From NCBI GenBank assembly GCA_002309075.1, contig DBWP01000012.1, forward strand, positions 21,468-53,116: 31,649 nucleotides of DNA. Direction: 5' to 3'. Made by a program: the position numbers and the translations under genes. Numbering within the stretch: the stretch's first letter is position 1; each line of letters opens with the position of its first letter. Of the stretch, positions 14,774 to 22,444 are shown piece by piece. Source of the DNA: Candidatus Saccharibacteria bacterium UBA1235. Lineage in GTDB: Bacteria > Patescibacteriota > Saccharimonadia > Saccharimonadales > Saccharimonadaceae. The notes beneath the pieces were generated by a model, which saw nothing but the letters and a program-made list of their open reading frames with translations, was not told where the DNA came from and did no database searches.

Positions 14774-15220
14774 ATGATTAAAAAAAGTATTAGCCTAACT
14801 GCCGAAGGGAAGAAAGAGCTTGAAGCCGAACTCGAAGGTTTAATTAAGAATCGTCCAGAAATCGCAGAGAGAATCGCAACCGCAAGGGCTTTTGGTGATT
14901 TGTCTGAAAATGAAGAATATAGTTCAGCTAGGAATGAACAAAAACTTGCTGAGGGGAGAATTCTTGAGATTCAAGAAATTTTAAAGAACGCTAAAATTAT
15001 TCGTGCTGGCAAAAAAGAGTCTGTGACGCTTGGGGCGACCGTGAGGCTTGATATGGGCGGGCGCGAAGTTGAATATACTATCGTTGGGCCGACCGAAGCG
15101 AATCCGCTCGAAGGAAAAATCTCCAACGAATCACCTATTGGTAAAGCGATTTTTAAACACAAAGCCAATGATACTGTTCAATTTAATGGCAAAACGGTTA
15201 AGATTGTCGAGATCAAATAA
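14774..15220 (+). CDS. greA: Transcription elongation factor GreA
   Basis: GreA rescues backtracked RNA polymerase by stimulating transcript cleavage. The 148-residue protein has the N-terminal coiled coil with the tip residues in FGDLSENEEYSSARNEQ (acidic Asp and Glu that reach the active site) and the C-terminal FKBP-like domain with VTLGATVRL, SNESPIGKAI and IVEIK. Length is close to the 158 residues of E. coli GreA. The ATG at 14774 is preferred over a TTG at 14768 because GGAG (14763-14766) is 7 nt upstream. It lies 28 bp after proS. Confidence 0.96.
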   Translation: MIKKSISLTAEGKKELEAELEGLIKNRPEIAERIATARAFGDLSENEEYSSARNEQKLAEGRILEIQEILKNAKIIRAGKKESVTLGATVRLDMGGREVEYTIVGPTEANPLEGKISNESPIGKAIFKHKANDTVQFNGKTVKIVEIK

Positions 15221-15226
15221 TTATAG

Positions 15227-15232
15227 TATAAT
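15227..15232 (+). promoter_or_regulatory. -10 box of lysS (leaderless)
   Basis: TATAAT ends 6 nt before the lysS ATG. Unlike its fellows it lacks the TG of an extended -10. Confidence 0.6.
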
Positions 15233-15238
15233 TAATTC

Positions 15239-16687
15239 ATGTTATTAGAAGATTATCGAAACGAAAGAATCAGAAAATTAGAAGAAATCCGGGCGAAAGG
15301 AATTGATCCTTATCCGGCTAAAAGTTATCGCAATACTAAGATTTTTGACGTCGTCAATCATTTTGAAGAAAAGAAAGGCCAAGAAGTTACGATCGCAGGG
15401 CGCATTATTGCAATTCGCTCATTCGGTAAGCTAGTATTTTTGAAACTTAGAGATTTATCTGGCGAAGTGCAAGTTTTTATGAAAGTGACCGATAAAGAAA
15501 CTCCAGAAGGAATGCTCAGCGCAAAAGATATTAAGCTTCTTGATAACGGAGATTTCGTTGAGGCTACTGGTATAGTTGATAAGTCTCAGACTGGCGAGAT
15601 TTCAGTATTTACTGATTTTGTGCGAATTTTAACAAAGTCACTACGTCCATTGCCAGAGAAATTTACGAACAAAGAGGAGCGCTACCGCCGACGTTATGTC
15701 GATATGAATGTTAATCCTGAGGTTAGGGAACGGTTGGTACGCCGCAGCAAATTCTGGCAGGCGACTCGTGATTTCATGAATGCGCATGGTTTTATCGAAA
15801 TTAATATTCCAGTTCTTGAGCATACGACTGGTGGCGCCGATGCTACTCCTTTCACTACTCATATGAATGCGCTTGATGAAGATTTTTATCTCCGTATTTC
15901 TCATGAATTACCTCTTAAGCGCTTGCTTGGTGGTGGCTTCGAAAAAGTCTATGATATCGGTCCAAGATTCCGCAATGAAGGTGTAGATGACGAGCATTTA
16001 CCGGAGCATATCGCATTCGAATCTTATGCTGCATACGAAAATTATGAAGACGGTATGAAACTTTATGAAGAAATGATCAAATATGTCGCGAAAGAAACTT
16101 GGGGCACTTTGAAATTTCATGTAAATGGTTTTGATATTGACCTAGATAAAGAGTGGCCACGCTATAAATACGCCGATCTTTTGAAAGAGAAGTTTGATGT
16201 AGACGTCTTTAATCCAGATCGCGAAAAATTATTGAAGACATTGAAAGAAAATAACGTAGAGGTAAACCCGAGCACCACTACCCCACATCTTATTGACCAT
16301 GTTTGGAAATTAATTCGTAAAACTTCGGCTGGTCCATACTGGCTAATCGAAGAGCCGTTGTCGCTTTCTCCGCTTGCTAAGAAATCTGCCGAAAATCCGC
16401 TTGTAACAGAGCGATTCCATCCAGTAATCGCCGGAACAGAAATGGGAAATGGATTCTCAGAATTGAATGATCCATTAGATCAACTAGAACGTTTTGAGGA
16501 ACAGCAAGCAGCACGCGACGCTGGCGATGAAGAAGCTCAGATGCTCGATCGTGATTTCGTTGAAATGTTGGAATATGGTATGCCGCCAGCTTGTGGTTGG
16601 GGAAATTCAGAGAGAAATTTCTGGCTACTTGAAGGTGTTCCTGGTAGAGAAGCTGTACCATTCCCGACCATGAAGCAGATAGATTAG
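15239..16687 (+). CDS. lysS: Lysyl-tRNA synthetase, class II
   Basis: Charges tRNA-Lys with lysine. The 482-residue enzyme has an N-terminal OB-fold anticodon domain (about 48-145: VTIAGRIIAIRSFGKLVFLKLRD), then class II motif 2 (GPRFRNEGVDDEHLPEHIAFE), the substrate region AGTEMGNGFSELNDP and a motif 3 region. Motif 3, usually GxGxGIDRL, reads CGWGNSERNFWLL: the Arg is kept but the Gly pattern and Asp differ. Length is normal. The ATG lies 6 nt after TATAAT with no Shine-Dalgarno. LysRS identity is supported over AspRS/AsnRS by the N-terminal RNERIRKLEEIRAKGIDPYP. Confidence 0.94.
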   Translation: MLLEDYRNERIRKLEEIRAKGIDPYPAKSYRNTKIFDVVNHFEEKKGQEVTIAGRIIAIRSFGKLVFLKLRDLSGEVQVFMKVTDKETPEGMLSAKDIKLLDNGDFVEATGIVDKSQTGEISVFTDFVRILTKSLRPLPEKFTNKEERYRRRYVDMNVNPEVRERLVRRSKFWQATRDFMNAHGFIEINIPVLEHTTGGADATPFTTHMNALDEDFYLRISHELPLKRLLGGGFEKVYDIGPRFRNEGVDDEHLPEHIAFESYAAYENYEDGMKLYEEMIKYVAKETWGTLKFHVNGFDIDLDKEWPRYKYADLLKEKFDVDVFNPDREKLLKTLKENNVEVNPSTTTPHLIDHVWKLIRKTSAGPYWLIEEPLSLSPLAKKSAENPLVTERFHPVIAGTEMGNGFSELNDPLDQLERFEEQQAARDAGDEEAQMLDRDFVEMLEYGMPPACGWGNSERNFWLLEGVPGREAVPFPTMKQID

Positions 16688-16699
16688 TTTTAGTTTTTA

Positions 16700-16708
16700 T
16701 GCTAAAAT
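16700..16708 (+). promoter_or_regulatory. Extended -10 promoter of the DMT permease gene (leaderless)
   Basis: TG-C-TAAAAT ends 6 nt before the ATG at 16715. Confidence 0.6.
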
Positions 16709-16714
16709 ATTAGC

Positions 16715-17644
16715 ATGGAATGGCTTAGCCTAGTATTAGTTGCCGTACTTTCTGGTTCCTCGCATATATATGTAGATAATTATATTTCTGATGTATATTT
16801 TAAAGGCCGAAACGCGGTATCGCAAAAATTATTTTTTGCAATTGCGTTTACTGTTATCGCAGTTGTTTTGATGGCGATTTCAGGTTTTGAGGTTTTTAAT
16901 TTTGAACCAAAGGTCTCGCTACTATTAATTTTGGCTGGATTGCTGGCGAGTTTAGCTGGGATCCCTTATTATAGAGCCCTTGAAATAGATGATTCGACAA
17001 ACCTTGGTATCTTTATCCAAATTGCACCAATTTTATTCTTGGTTTTGGGCTGGATATTTTTAGGGGAATCAATATCGCCGATCCAAATGGTTGCTTTCGT
17101 AGTTATCATGATGGCGCCTCTACTTATTTTGCTAACAACTGGAAAAAGAAGCCGAAAAGTCAAACTCCGTGCTATTTTCTATGCTTTCTTATATGTTTTT
17201 GTTGGGGTCTGCGGACACTTAATTTTTGTAAAAGAAAATTCCAGTGATTTGGATTTCGTTAGCGAAATAGCCTTGATTCTTCTCGGGAAAGGGATAGGGA
17301 ACGCGATAATTATGGCCTTCAAGCCAAAATGGGTTAAACGATTTATTAAAATTTATAGAACCAGTAGAGGAAAGGTCTTACGGCCATTGCTTGGAACTTT
17401 TATATTTAACTTGATGAAAGACTTTTCGTATCGTGCAGCATTAGTGCTAGCCCCGTCAGCAGCTTTAGCTTCCGCAGTATCGGATTCGGCAGAACCAATT
17501 GTCATTTTCTTTATGGGAATTATCTTGACATTGATCTGGCCAAGTATTGGTCGCGAAAAATTAAGCAAAAAAAGCGTATTAGTACACCTCGCTGCTACAG
17601 TGCTAGTGGTAATTGGCATTATTTTACTCCAAATGCCTGTGTGA
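16715..17644 (+). CDS. DMT-superfamily (EamA-like) membrane transporter
   Basis: A 309-residue, strongly hydrophobic protein with about ten predicted transmembrane helices and two repeat halves separated by a basic loop (TGKRSRKVKLRA at about 142-153). Helix ends such as PYYRALEIDDSTNLGIFIQIAPILFLV split by GWIFLGESISPIQMVAFVVIM are typical for EamA/DMT metabolite transporters, where the Gly-Glu pair follows helix four. The substrate cannot be told from sequence; such carriers often move amino acids or other metabolites, which would suit a host-dependent cell. The stop TGA overlaps the uvrB promoter. Confidence 0.83.
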   Translation: MEWLSLVLVAVLSGSSHIYVDNYISDVYFKGRNAVSQKLFFAIAFTVIAVVLMAISGFEVFNFEPKVSLLLILAGLLASLAGIPYYRALEIDDSTNLGIFIQIAPILFLVLGWIFLGESISPIQMVAFVVIMMAPLLILLTTGKRSRKVKLRAIFYAFLYVFVGVCGHLIFVKENSSDLDFVSEIALILLGKGIGNAIIMAFKPKWVKRFIKIYRTSRGKVLRPLLGTFIFNLMKDFSYRAALVLAPSAALASAVSDSAEPIVIFFMGIILTLIWPSIGREKLSKKSVLVHLAATVLVVIGIILLQMPV

Positions 17645-17650
17645 TATAAT
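17642..17650 (+). promoter_or_regulatory. Extended -10 promoter of uvrB (leaderless)
   Basis: TG-A-TATAAT starts inside the upstream TGA stop and ends 6 nt before the uvrB ATG. Confidence 0.7.
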
Positions 17651-17656
17651 TTATTT

Positions 17657-19624
17657 ATGCCTGAGTTTAAGCTTGTGTCTAAATATCAACCGACCGGCGA
17701 TCAGCCTGCGGCGATCCGTCAACTTACGGATGGTATTTTGGCTGGCAAAAAAGAGCAGACCCTGCTCGGCGTAACTGGCTCTGGTAAAACTTTTACTATG
17801 GCAAATATAATTGAAAATGTACAGAGACCAACTTTAATCTTAGCGCACAACAAAACTTTAGCAGCTCAACTATACTCTGAGTTTCGTGAATTTTTTCCTG
17901 AGAACGAGGTACATTATTTCGTATCATATTTCGACTATTATCAGCCGGAGGCTTATATTGCTTCCACTGATACTTATATTGAAAAAGATTCGGCAATTAA
18001 TGATGAAATTGACCGACTTAGGCACGGCGCAACCGAAGCACTTCTTACGCGCAGAGACGTAATCGTAATCGCTTCAGTTTCTTGTATTTACGGTATCGGT
18101 TCGCCAGAATTTTATCTTGAAATGTCGTTCGAGGCCACAAAAAATGATTCAATTTCACAAAATGCGTTTATTAAAAAATTGATTTCAATGCAATATCATA
18201 GAAATGATCTCGCTTTCGAGCGCGGAAATTTTCGAGTCATGGGAGACACAATTGATTTGTTCCCGGCAAATGGCGAACATGGATATCGGTTCGAATTTGG
18301 CTTCGACGCACTTGAAGAAATTAAAATTATAGATCCTCTGACTTTTGATACGCTTGAAAGGCCCAATAAAATACATGTCTTTCCAAACACTCATTACGCT
18401 ACGCCGAAAGACCAACTTGAAAAAGCGCTCACAACGATTCGTGCTGAATTCGATGAACGTTTAGCATATTTTAAAGATCGTGAAAAATATCTAGAAGCCG
18501 AAAGGTTATCACAGCGAACTAAATACGATTTAGAAATGTTGAAAAGTACTGGATTCGTGAAAGGGATCGAGAACTACTCAAGACATCTTGATGGTAGAAA
18601 GCCTGGCGAGCCGCCTTCAACTTTAATAGATTTCTTCCCGAAAGATTTTCTTTTGATCGTAGATGAATCGCATATGACTTTGCCGCAAGTTAGAGGAATG
18701 TATAACGGTGACCATGCACGAAAAATGACACTCGTAGATTATGGCTTCCGATTACCTTCAGCATTAGATAATCGCCCCCTCACTTTTGGTGAATTTGAGG
18801 CACGAATTAACCAGGCTATCTATGTTTCGGCAACGCCTGGGGAATATGAGCTTGAACATAGTCCGAAGCCAGCAGAACAAGTGATTCGTCCGACTGGGTT
18901 ACTGGATCCTGAAATTGAAGTAAGGAGCAGCGATGGGCAAATCGATGACCTGATGGAAGAAATTGACCAGAGAATCGCAAAAGGCCAACGTACATTAATT
19001 ACGACTTTAACTAAGCGTATGGCTGAAGATTTAACAGACCACTTAAAAGAGCGGGGGGTTAAGACCGCCTATATACATTCAGATATAGACACTCTTGAGC
19101 GTGGCGATATCTTAAGGGATCTTCGGGAAGGTGTTTATGATGTATTAGTCGGAATTAATTTGCTACGCGAAGGCCTAGACCTTCCAGAAGTTTCACTGGT
19201 TGCAATTTTAGACGCCGATAAAGAAGGCTTTTTGAGGAGCGAGTCGGCGCTAATCCAGACAATCGGGCGCGCCGCCCGCCATGTCGAAGGCAAAGTTATC
19301 ATGTATGCCAATCTTATTACTGAAAGTATGGAAAAAGCAATTTCCGAGACTAATCGTCGACGTGAAATTCAAAAACAATATAATTTTGAGCATAATATCA
19401 CACCTACTTCTATTAAAAAAGAAATCTCTGCTGGTCTTAGAGCTATTATCCCGGAAAAACAAGTCGAGAATAAACTTGATATAAAACGCATTCCAAAAGA
19501 TGAGCTACCTAATTTAGTAAAAACTTTATCATCCGAAATGCAACTTGCTGCAGCAAATCTAGATTTTGAAAAAGCGGCGGCGCTCCGTGATGAAATTAAC
19601 AAAATTAAAGAGATTATGGTATAA
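17657..19624 (+). CDS. uvrB: UvrB excinuclease subunit
   Basis: UvrB is the damage-verifying helicase-like core of UvrABC nucleotide excision repair. The 655-residue protein has Walker A GVTGSGKT at 38-45, the DNA-clamping beta-hairpin region YFDYYQPEAYI at about 92-102, DESHMT (Walker B), a helicase C domain ending QTIGRAARH, and a C-terminal UVR motif (ANLDFEKAAALRDEINKIK) that binds UvrC. Length is normal, so UvrB keeps its UvrC-binding part while the UvrC here is shortened. Its last codon and stop (GTA TAA) form most of the -10 box of the next gene. Confidence 0.98.
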   Translation: MPEFKLVSKYQPTGDQPAAIRQLTDGILAGKKEQTLLGVTGSGKTFTMANIIENVQRPTLILAHNKTLAAQLYSEFREFFPENEVHYFVSYFDYYQPEAYIASTDTYIEKDSAINDEIDRLRHGATEALLTRRDVIVIASVSCIYGIGSPEFYLEMSFEATKNDSISQNAFIKKLISMQYHRNDLAFERGNFRVMGDTIDLFPANGEHGYRFEFGFDALEEIKIIDPLTFDTLERPNKIHVFPNTHYATPKDQLEKALTTIRAEFDERLAYFKDREKYLEAERLSQRTKYDLEMLKSTGFVKGIENYSRHLDGRKPGEPPSTLIDFFPKDFLLIVDESHMTLPQVRGMYNGDHARKMTLVDYGFRLPSALDNRPLTFGEFEARINQAIYVSATPGEYELEHSPKPAEQVIRPTGLLDPEIEVRSSDGQIDDLMEEIDQRIAKGQRTLITTLTKRMAEDLTDHLKERGVKTAYIHSDIDTLERGDILRDLREGVYDVLVGINLLREGLDLPEVSLVAILDADKEGFLRSESALIQTIGRAARHVEGKVIMYANLITESMEKAISETNRRREIQKQYNFEHNITPTSIKKEISAGLRAIIPEKQVENKLDIKRIPKDELPNLVKTLSSEMQLAAANLDFEKAAALRDEINKIKEIMV

Positions 19625-19625
19625 T
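19617..19625 (+). promoter_or_regulatory. Extended -10 promoter of the split phosphoketolase (leaderless)
   Basis: TG-G-TATAAT embedded in the final codons and stop of uvrB, ending 6 nt before the ATG at 19632. Confidence 0.7.
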
Positions 19626-19631
19626 GTAAAT

Positions 19632-20564
19632 ATGGGCGACGTGGGCACCACTAAATTTGATCAGATCCGCAAACGAATCAGAGCTTGCAACTATCTATGT
19701 GTAGCACAATTATATCTTCGTGATAACTTTTTGCTGGAAAGACCTTTAAGGTTTGATGATATAAAATCTAGAATTCTTGGACATTGGGGAACCTGTAATG
19801 GAATTAATGTCGCTTACGCAAACCTACAAGCTTTTTATGGTGATGATCCGAATTTCACTTTCGTACTTGGCCCAGGTCACGGATTTCCGGCTTTGCAAGC
19901 AAATCTCTTAATTGACGGTAAACTGGCTGAGATTGACGATAAGGCACTGCCAGATTATTATGGTTTAAAATATATCTGCCATAATTTTTCATGGCCAGAC
20001 GGTTTCCCGAGCCATGCAAATCCTGCGACCCCCGGAGTAATTACGGAGGGTGGCGAACTTGGCTATGCTTTAGCAAACGCTTACGGAGTAGCTCTTGGTC
20101 ATCCAGAGAAAACTCTAGCGGTCCTAATCGGCGATGGGGAGTTAGAAACAGCAACCGCACTAGCGTCTTTAAATTTAAGAAACCTATTATCTAGTAATAA
20201 AAACGGACGAGTTTTACCGATTTTGCATTTAAACGGCTATAAAATTTCAGCACCATCAATTTATGCTAGAAAATCCGAGAGAGAATTAAACGAAATGATT
20301 CGTGGATTTGGTTTTACGCCGATCTGGATTAACGGTGACGACCCTGAGGTTTTCCAGGAGGCACTAGCAAAAGAAGTTGATTCGCCGTTTTATATTCTAA
20401 AAACTGAAAAAGGTGAAAGTGGACCGAATCGCGGACATATATCACATCAAATACCATTAAAGCGTCCAGCAAGCAATCCAGAAGATTTAACGAAATTAGA
20501 AGAGTGGCTAAAATCTTATCATTTTGAGGAATTATTTAATAAAGAGAGTGGGTTTGTATTATGA
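19632..20564 (+). CDS. xfp: Phosphoketolase, N-terminal (TPP pyrophosphate-binding) half as a separate protein
   Basis: Phosphoketolase cleaves xylulose-5-phosphate (and often fructose-6-phosphate) to acetyl phosphate plus an aldose phosphate, giving ATP without full glycolysis. This 310-residue protein matches only the first domain: LLERPLRFDDIKSRILGHWG (His51), GPGHGFPALQAN (His83), PSHANPATPG, EGGELGYAL, GDGE at 167-170, LPILHLNGYKI and SHQIPL (His272). The family's YAHLNR His is Asn64 here (YANLQ). An upstream in-frame start at 19566 is rejected because the ATG at 19632 is 6 nt after TATAAT. The stop overlaps the next start as ATGA, which couples the two halves. Confidence 0.9.
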   Translation: MGDVGTTKFDQIRKRIRACNYLCVAQLYLRDNFLLERPLRFDDIKSRILGHWGTCNGINVAYANLQAFYGDDPNFTFVLGPGHGFPALQANLLIDGKLAEIDDKALPDYYGLKYICHNFSWPDGFPSHANPATPGVITEGGELGYALANAYGVALGHPEKTLAVLIGDGELETATALASLNLRNLLSSNKNGRVLPILHLNGYKISAPSIYARKSERELNEMIRGFGFTPIWINGDDPEVFQEALAKEVDSPFYILKTEKGESGPNRGHISHQIPLKRPASNPEDLTKLEEWLKSYHFEELFNKESGFVL

Positions 20565-21730
20565 TAGATAAAGTTGAAATACCTGGCATCGAATATTATT
20601 CACCGGCAAAAAGAATTGGCGAGCTTTTGGCTCAGAAGTTTGCGAATGACCCGCATTTTTATTTCTTTTCTCCAGACGAAACAACTTCAAACAAATTTGA
20701 CGCAATTTTTGGAAATGAAAAACGCGCATGGGGGTTACCTGTTAAGGATGGCGATTTACCAGAAGGCCCAGATGGACGAATTGTAGAAATATTATCCGAG
20801 AATGTTTTATTTTCTGTGATGACTGGACATTTATTAAATGGCGAAAAGGCTATGATGGGGAGCTATGAAGCATTTTTCTCGGTTATCACGTCACAGATTT
20901 TACAGCAGATTAAGTTTATTAAACAAGCTAAGGCTGTGGGCTGGCGAAAAGATATGCCGGCAGTTAACCTTTTATCAACTTCGACCTGTTGGAGACAAGA
21001 TCATAATGGCTTTACCCATCAATCTCCGGCTTTAATTTCGCAACTCTTAGCCTCACCAGCCAATCTCGTCAACTGTATTTTCCCAGTAGATGACGTTGCT
21101 GCAGAAGAGGCTTTTTATTTCATGTTAAATTCAAAAAATGTTGTAAATCTTACAACATTTAATAAGATTGATGAGCCCCGCTATATCGACTCTCATCATG
21201 CAAAATTCTTATTTGATAACGGCGGAGCCTCATTATATCAATTCGCATCCGACGACAATCCAGATTTTGTGTTTACCGCAGCCGGAGACATTCCGACGCA
21301 TGAAACTTTAGAGGCAATTAAAATTCTACGCGAAGATTTGCCAGATGTGAAACTTAGATTTGTGGGCATTAATGCGCTTTCATATCGTGCAATTGGTACC
21401 ACCGAAAACAAATTAAGTCGAGAGAAATTCATCGAATTATTTACGGAAAATTGCCCAATTATTGCTAATTTTCATGGCTATCCAGAAACTTTAGAAACTA
21501 TTTTAGAAAATTATACTGAAAGACGACGACTCCGCGTGCATGGTTTTAACGAGGAAGGTTCGACGACAACCCCATTTGAAATGTTGAGACTCAACGCGAC
21601 ATCAAGATATGATTTAGCGATCGATGTCGCGAAAGCTTTAGGGCGTACTAAATTAGTGGAAAAATATCATGATATTCTAGAGAATAATCATCGATATGCA
21701 GTTAAATACGGCCAAGATTTGATAAAATAG
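20561..21730 (+). CDS. xfp: Phosphoketolase, C-terminal (pyrimidine-binding) half as a separate protein
   Basis: The 389-residue product continues where the previous protein ends and matches the second and third domains of phosphoketolase: FFSPDETTSNKFDAIF with the catalytic Glu40 that activates thiamine diphosphate, MTGHLLNGEKAMMGSYEAFF, and CWRQDHNGFTHQSP with His148 and His153, then the C-terminal HGYPETLETIL and RLRVHGFNEEGSTTTPFEM. Together the halves give 699 residues against about 790-820 for one-piece enzymes; the lost part is the inter-domain linker. The ATGA overlap predicts equal synthesis and an alpha-beta complex resembling split transketolases or the pyruvate dehydrogenase E1 subunits. 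A recent frameshift is unlikely because each half has a tidy end. Confidence 0.9.
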   Translation: MIDKVEIPGIEYYSPAKRIGELLAQKFANDPHFYFFSPDETTSNKFDAIFGNEKRAWGLPVKDGDLPEGPDGRIVEILSENVLFSVMTGHLLNGEKAMMGSYEAFFSVITSQILQQIKFIKQAKAVGWRKDMPAVNLLSTSTCWRQDHNGFTHQSPALISQLLASPANLVNCIFPVDDVAAEEAFYFMLNSKNVVNLTTFNKIDEPRYIDSHHAKFLFDNGGASLYQFASDDNPDFVFTAAGDIPTHETLEAIKILREDLPDVKLRFVGINALSYRAIGTTENKLSREKFIELFTENCPIIANFHGYPETLETILENYTERRRLRVHGFNEEGSTTTPFEMLRLNATSRYDLAIDVAKALGRTKLVEKYHDILENNHRYAVKYGQDLIK

Positions 21731-21737
21731 ATTTTTC

Positions 21738-21746
21738 TGTTATAAT
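21738..21746 (+). promoter_or_regulatory. Extended -10 promoter of the PIN-TRAM gene (leaderless)
   Basis: TG-T-TATAAT ends 6 nt before the ATG at 21753. Confidence 0.7.
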
Positions 21747-21752
21747 AATTTC

Positions 21753-22439
21753 ATGGATTTTTTCATTTTGCTTATAGTTTTGGCAGTTTTAGCAGAGACT
21801 ACTATTTTGGTCTTCAGGAAATACAAATTTGTCGCAAATAGTAAGCGCCGGATTTATATTGATACTTCGGCCTTAATTGACGGGAGAATCTTAAATATAG
21901 CGCGTAGCGGCTTTATTGATGGTGATTTAATCGTATTAAAATCGGTTCTCTTGGAATTACAACTTTTAGCCGATGGCAAAGATTCTGATAAGCGTAGTCG
22001 CGCAAGAGCCGGGCTTACGACCGTCGCAGAACTCGAACGGGTAATTAATGTAAATACGGAAATTATTAATGATGAGAGTGGTATCAAGAAGGTCGACGAA
22101 GCACTACTAAAATACGCCAAAGAAAATAAGGGCGCAATTTTGACATTAGATTACAATTTGATAAAAGTTGCCGAAGCTGAAAAGATTGAGACTCTAAATA
22201 TTAATGATCTAGCTCTGGCAACTAGGAGCGAATTTTTGCCAGGAGAAAAAATCAAATTAAAAATCTCAGAGAAAGGATCAAACCGCGGTCAAGGCGTAGG
22301 TCATCTGAAGGACGGGACTATGGTCGTCGTAGACAATGCCGCAAACAAAGTCGGCCGCGAAATTACAGTTGAGTTTATGAAGTTTTATGAAACTTCCGCT
22401 GGAAGAATGATTTTTGCCAAAATAGCCAAGAATAAATAA
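21753..22439 (+). CDS. Membrane-anchored PIN-TRAM protein (YacL-like)
   Basis: The 228-residue protein has one N-terminal transmembrane helix (about 2-21), a PIN nuclease-fold domain (about 33-155: IYIDTSALIDGRI with Asp37, later Asp115 and Asp133 in LTLDYNL) and a TRAM RNA-binding domain at about 160-228. This matches YacL of Firmicutes and Actinobacteria, except that YacL usually has four N-terminal helices. PIN domains commonly cleave RNA with acidic residues; the role of YacL itself is not settled. It converges with the PBP gene, whose stop codon is only 5 bp away, with no terminator between them. Confidence 0.88.
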   Translation: MDFFILLIVLAVLAETTILVFRKYKFVANSKRRIYIDTSALIDGRILNIARSGFIDGDLIVLKSVLLELQLLADGKDSDKRSRARAGLTTVAELERVINVNTEIINDESGIKKVDEALLKYAKENKGAILTLDYNLIKVAEAEKIETLNINDLALATRSEFLPGEKIKLKISEKGSNRGQGVGHLKDGTMVVVDNAANKVGREITVEFMKFYETSAGRMIFAKIAKNK

Positions 22440-22444
22440 AATTA

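Noticed and set aside
20540..20580. Phosphoketolase split as a simple sequencing frameshift
   Set aside because: The two halves end and begin cleanly in the variable linker with an ATGA overlap and a net loss of linker residues, which one frameshift would not give. It cannot be fully excluded without reads.
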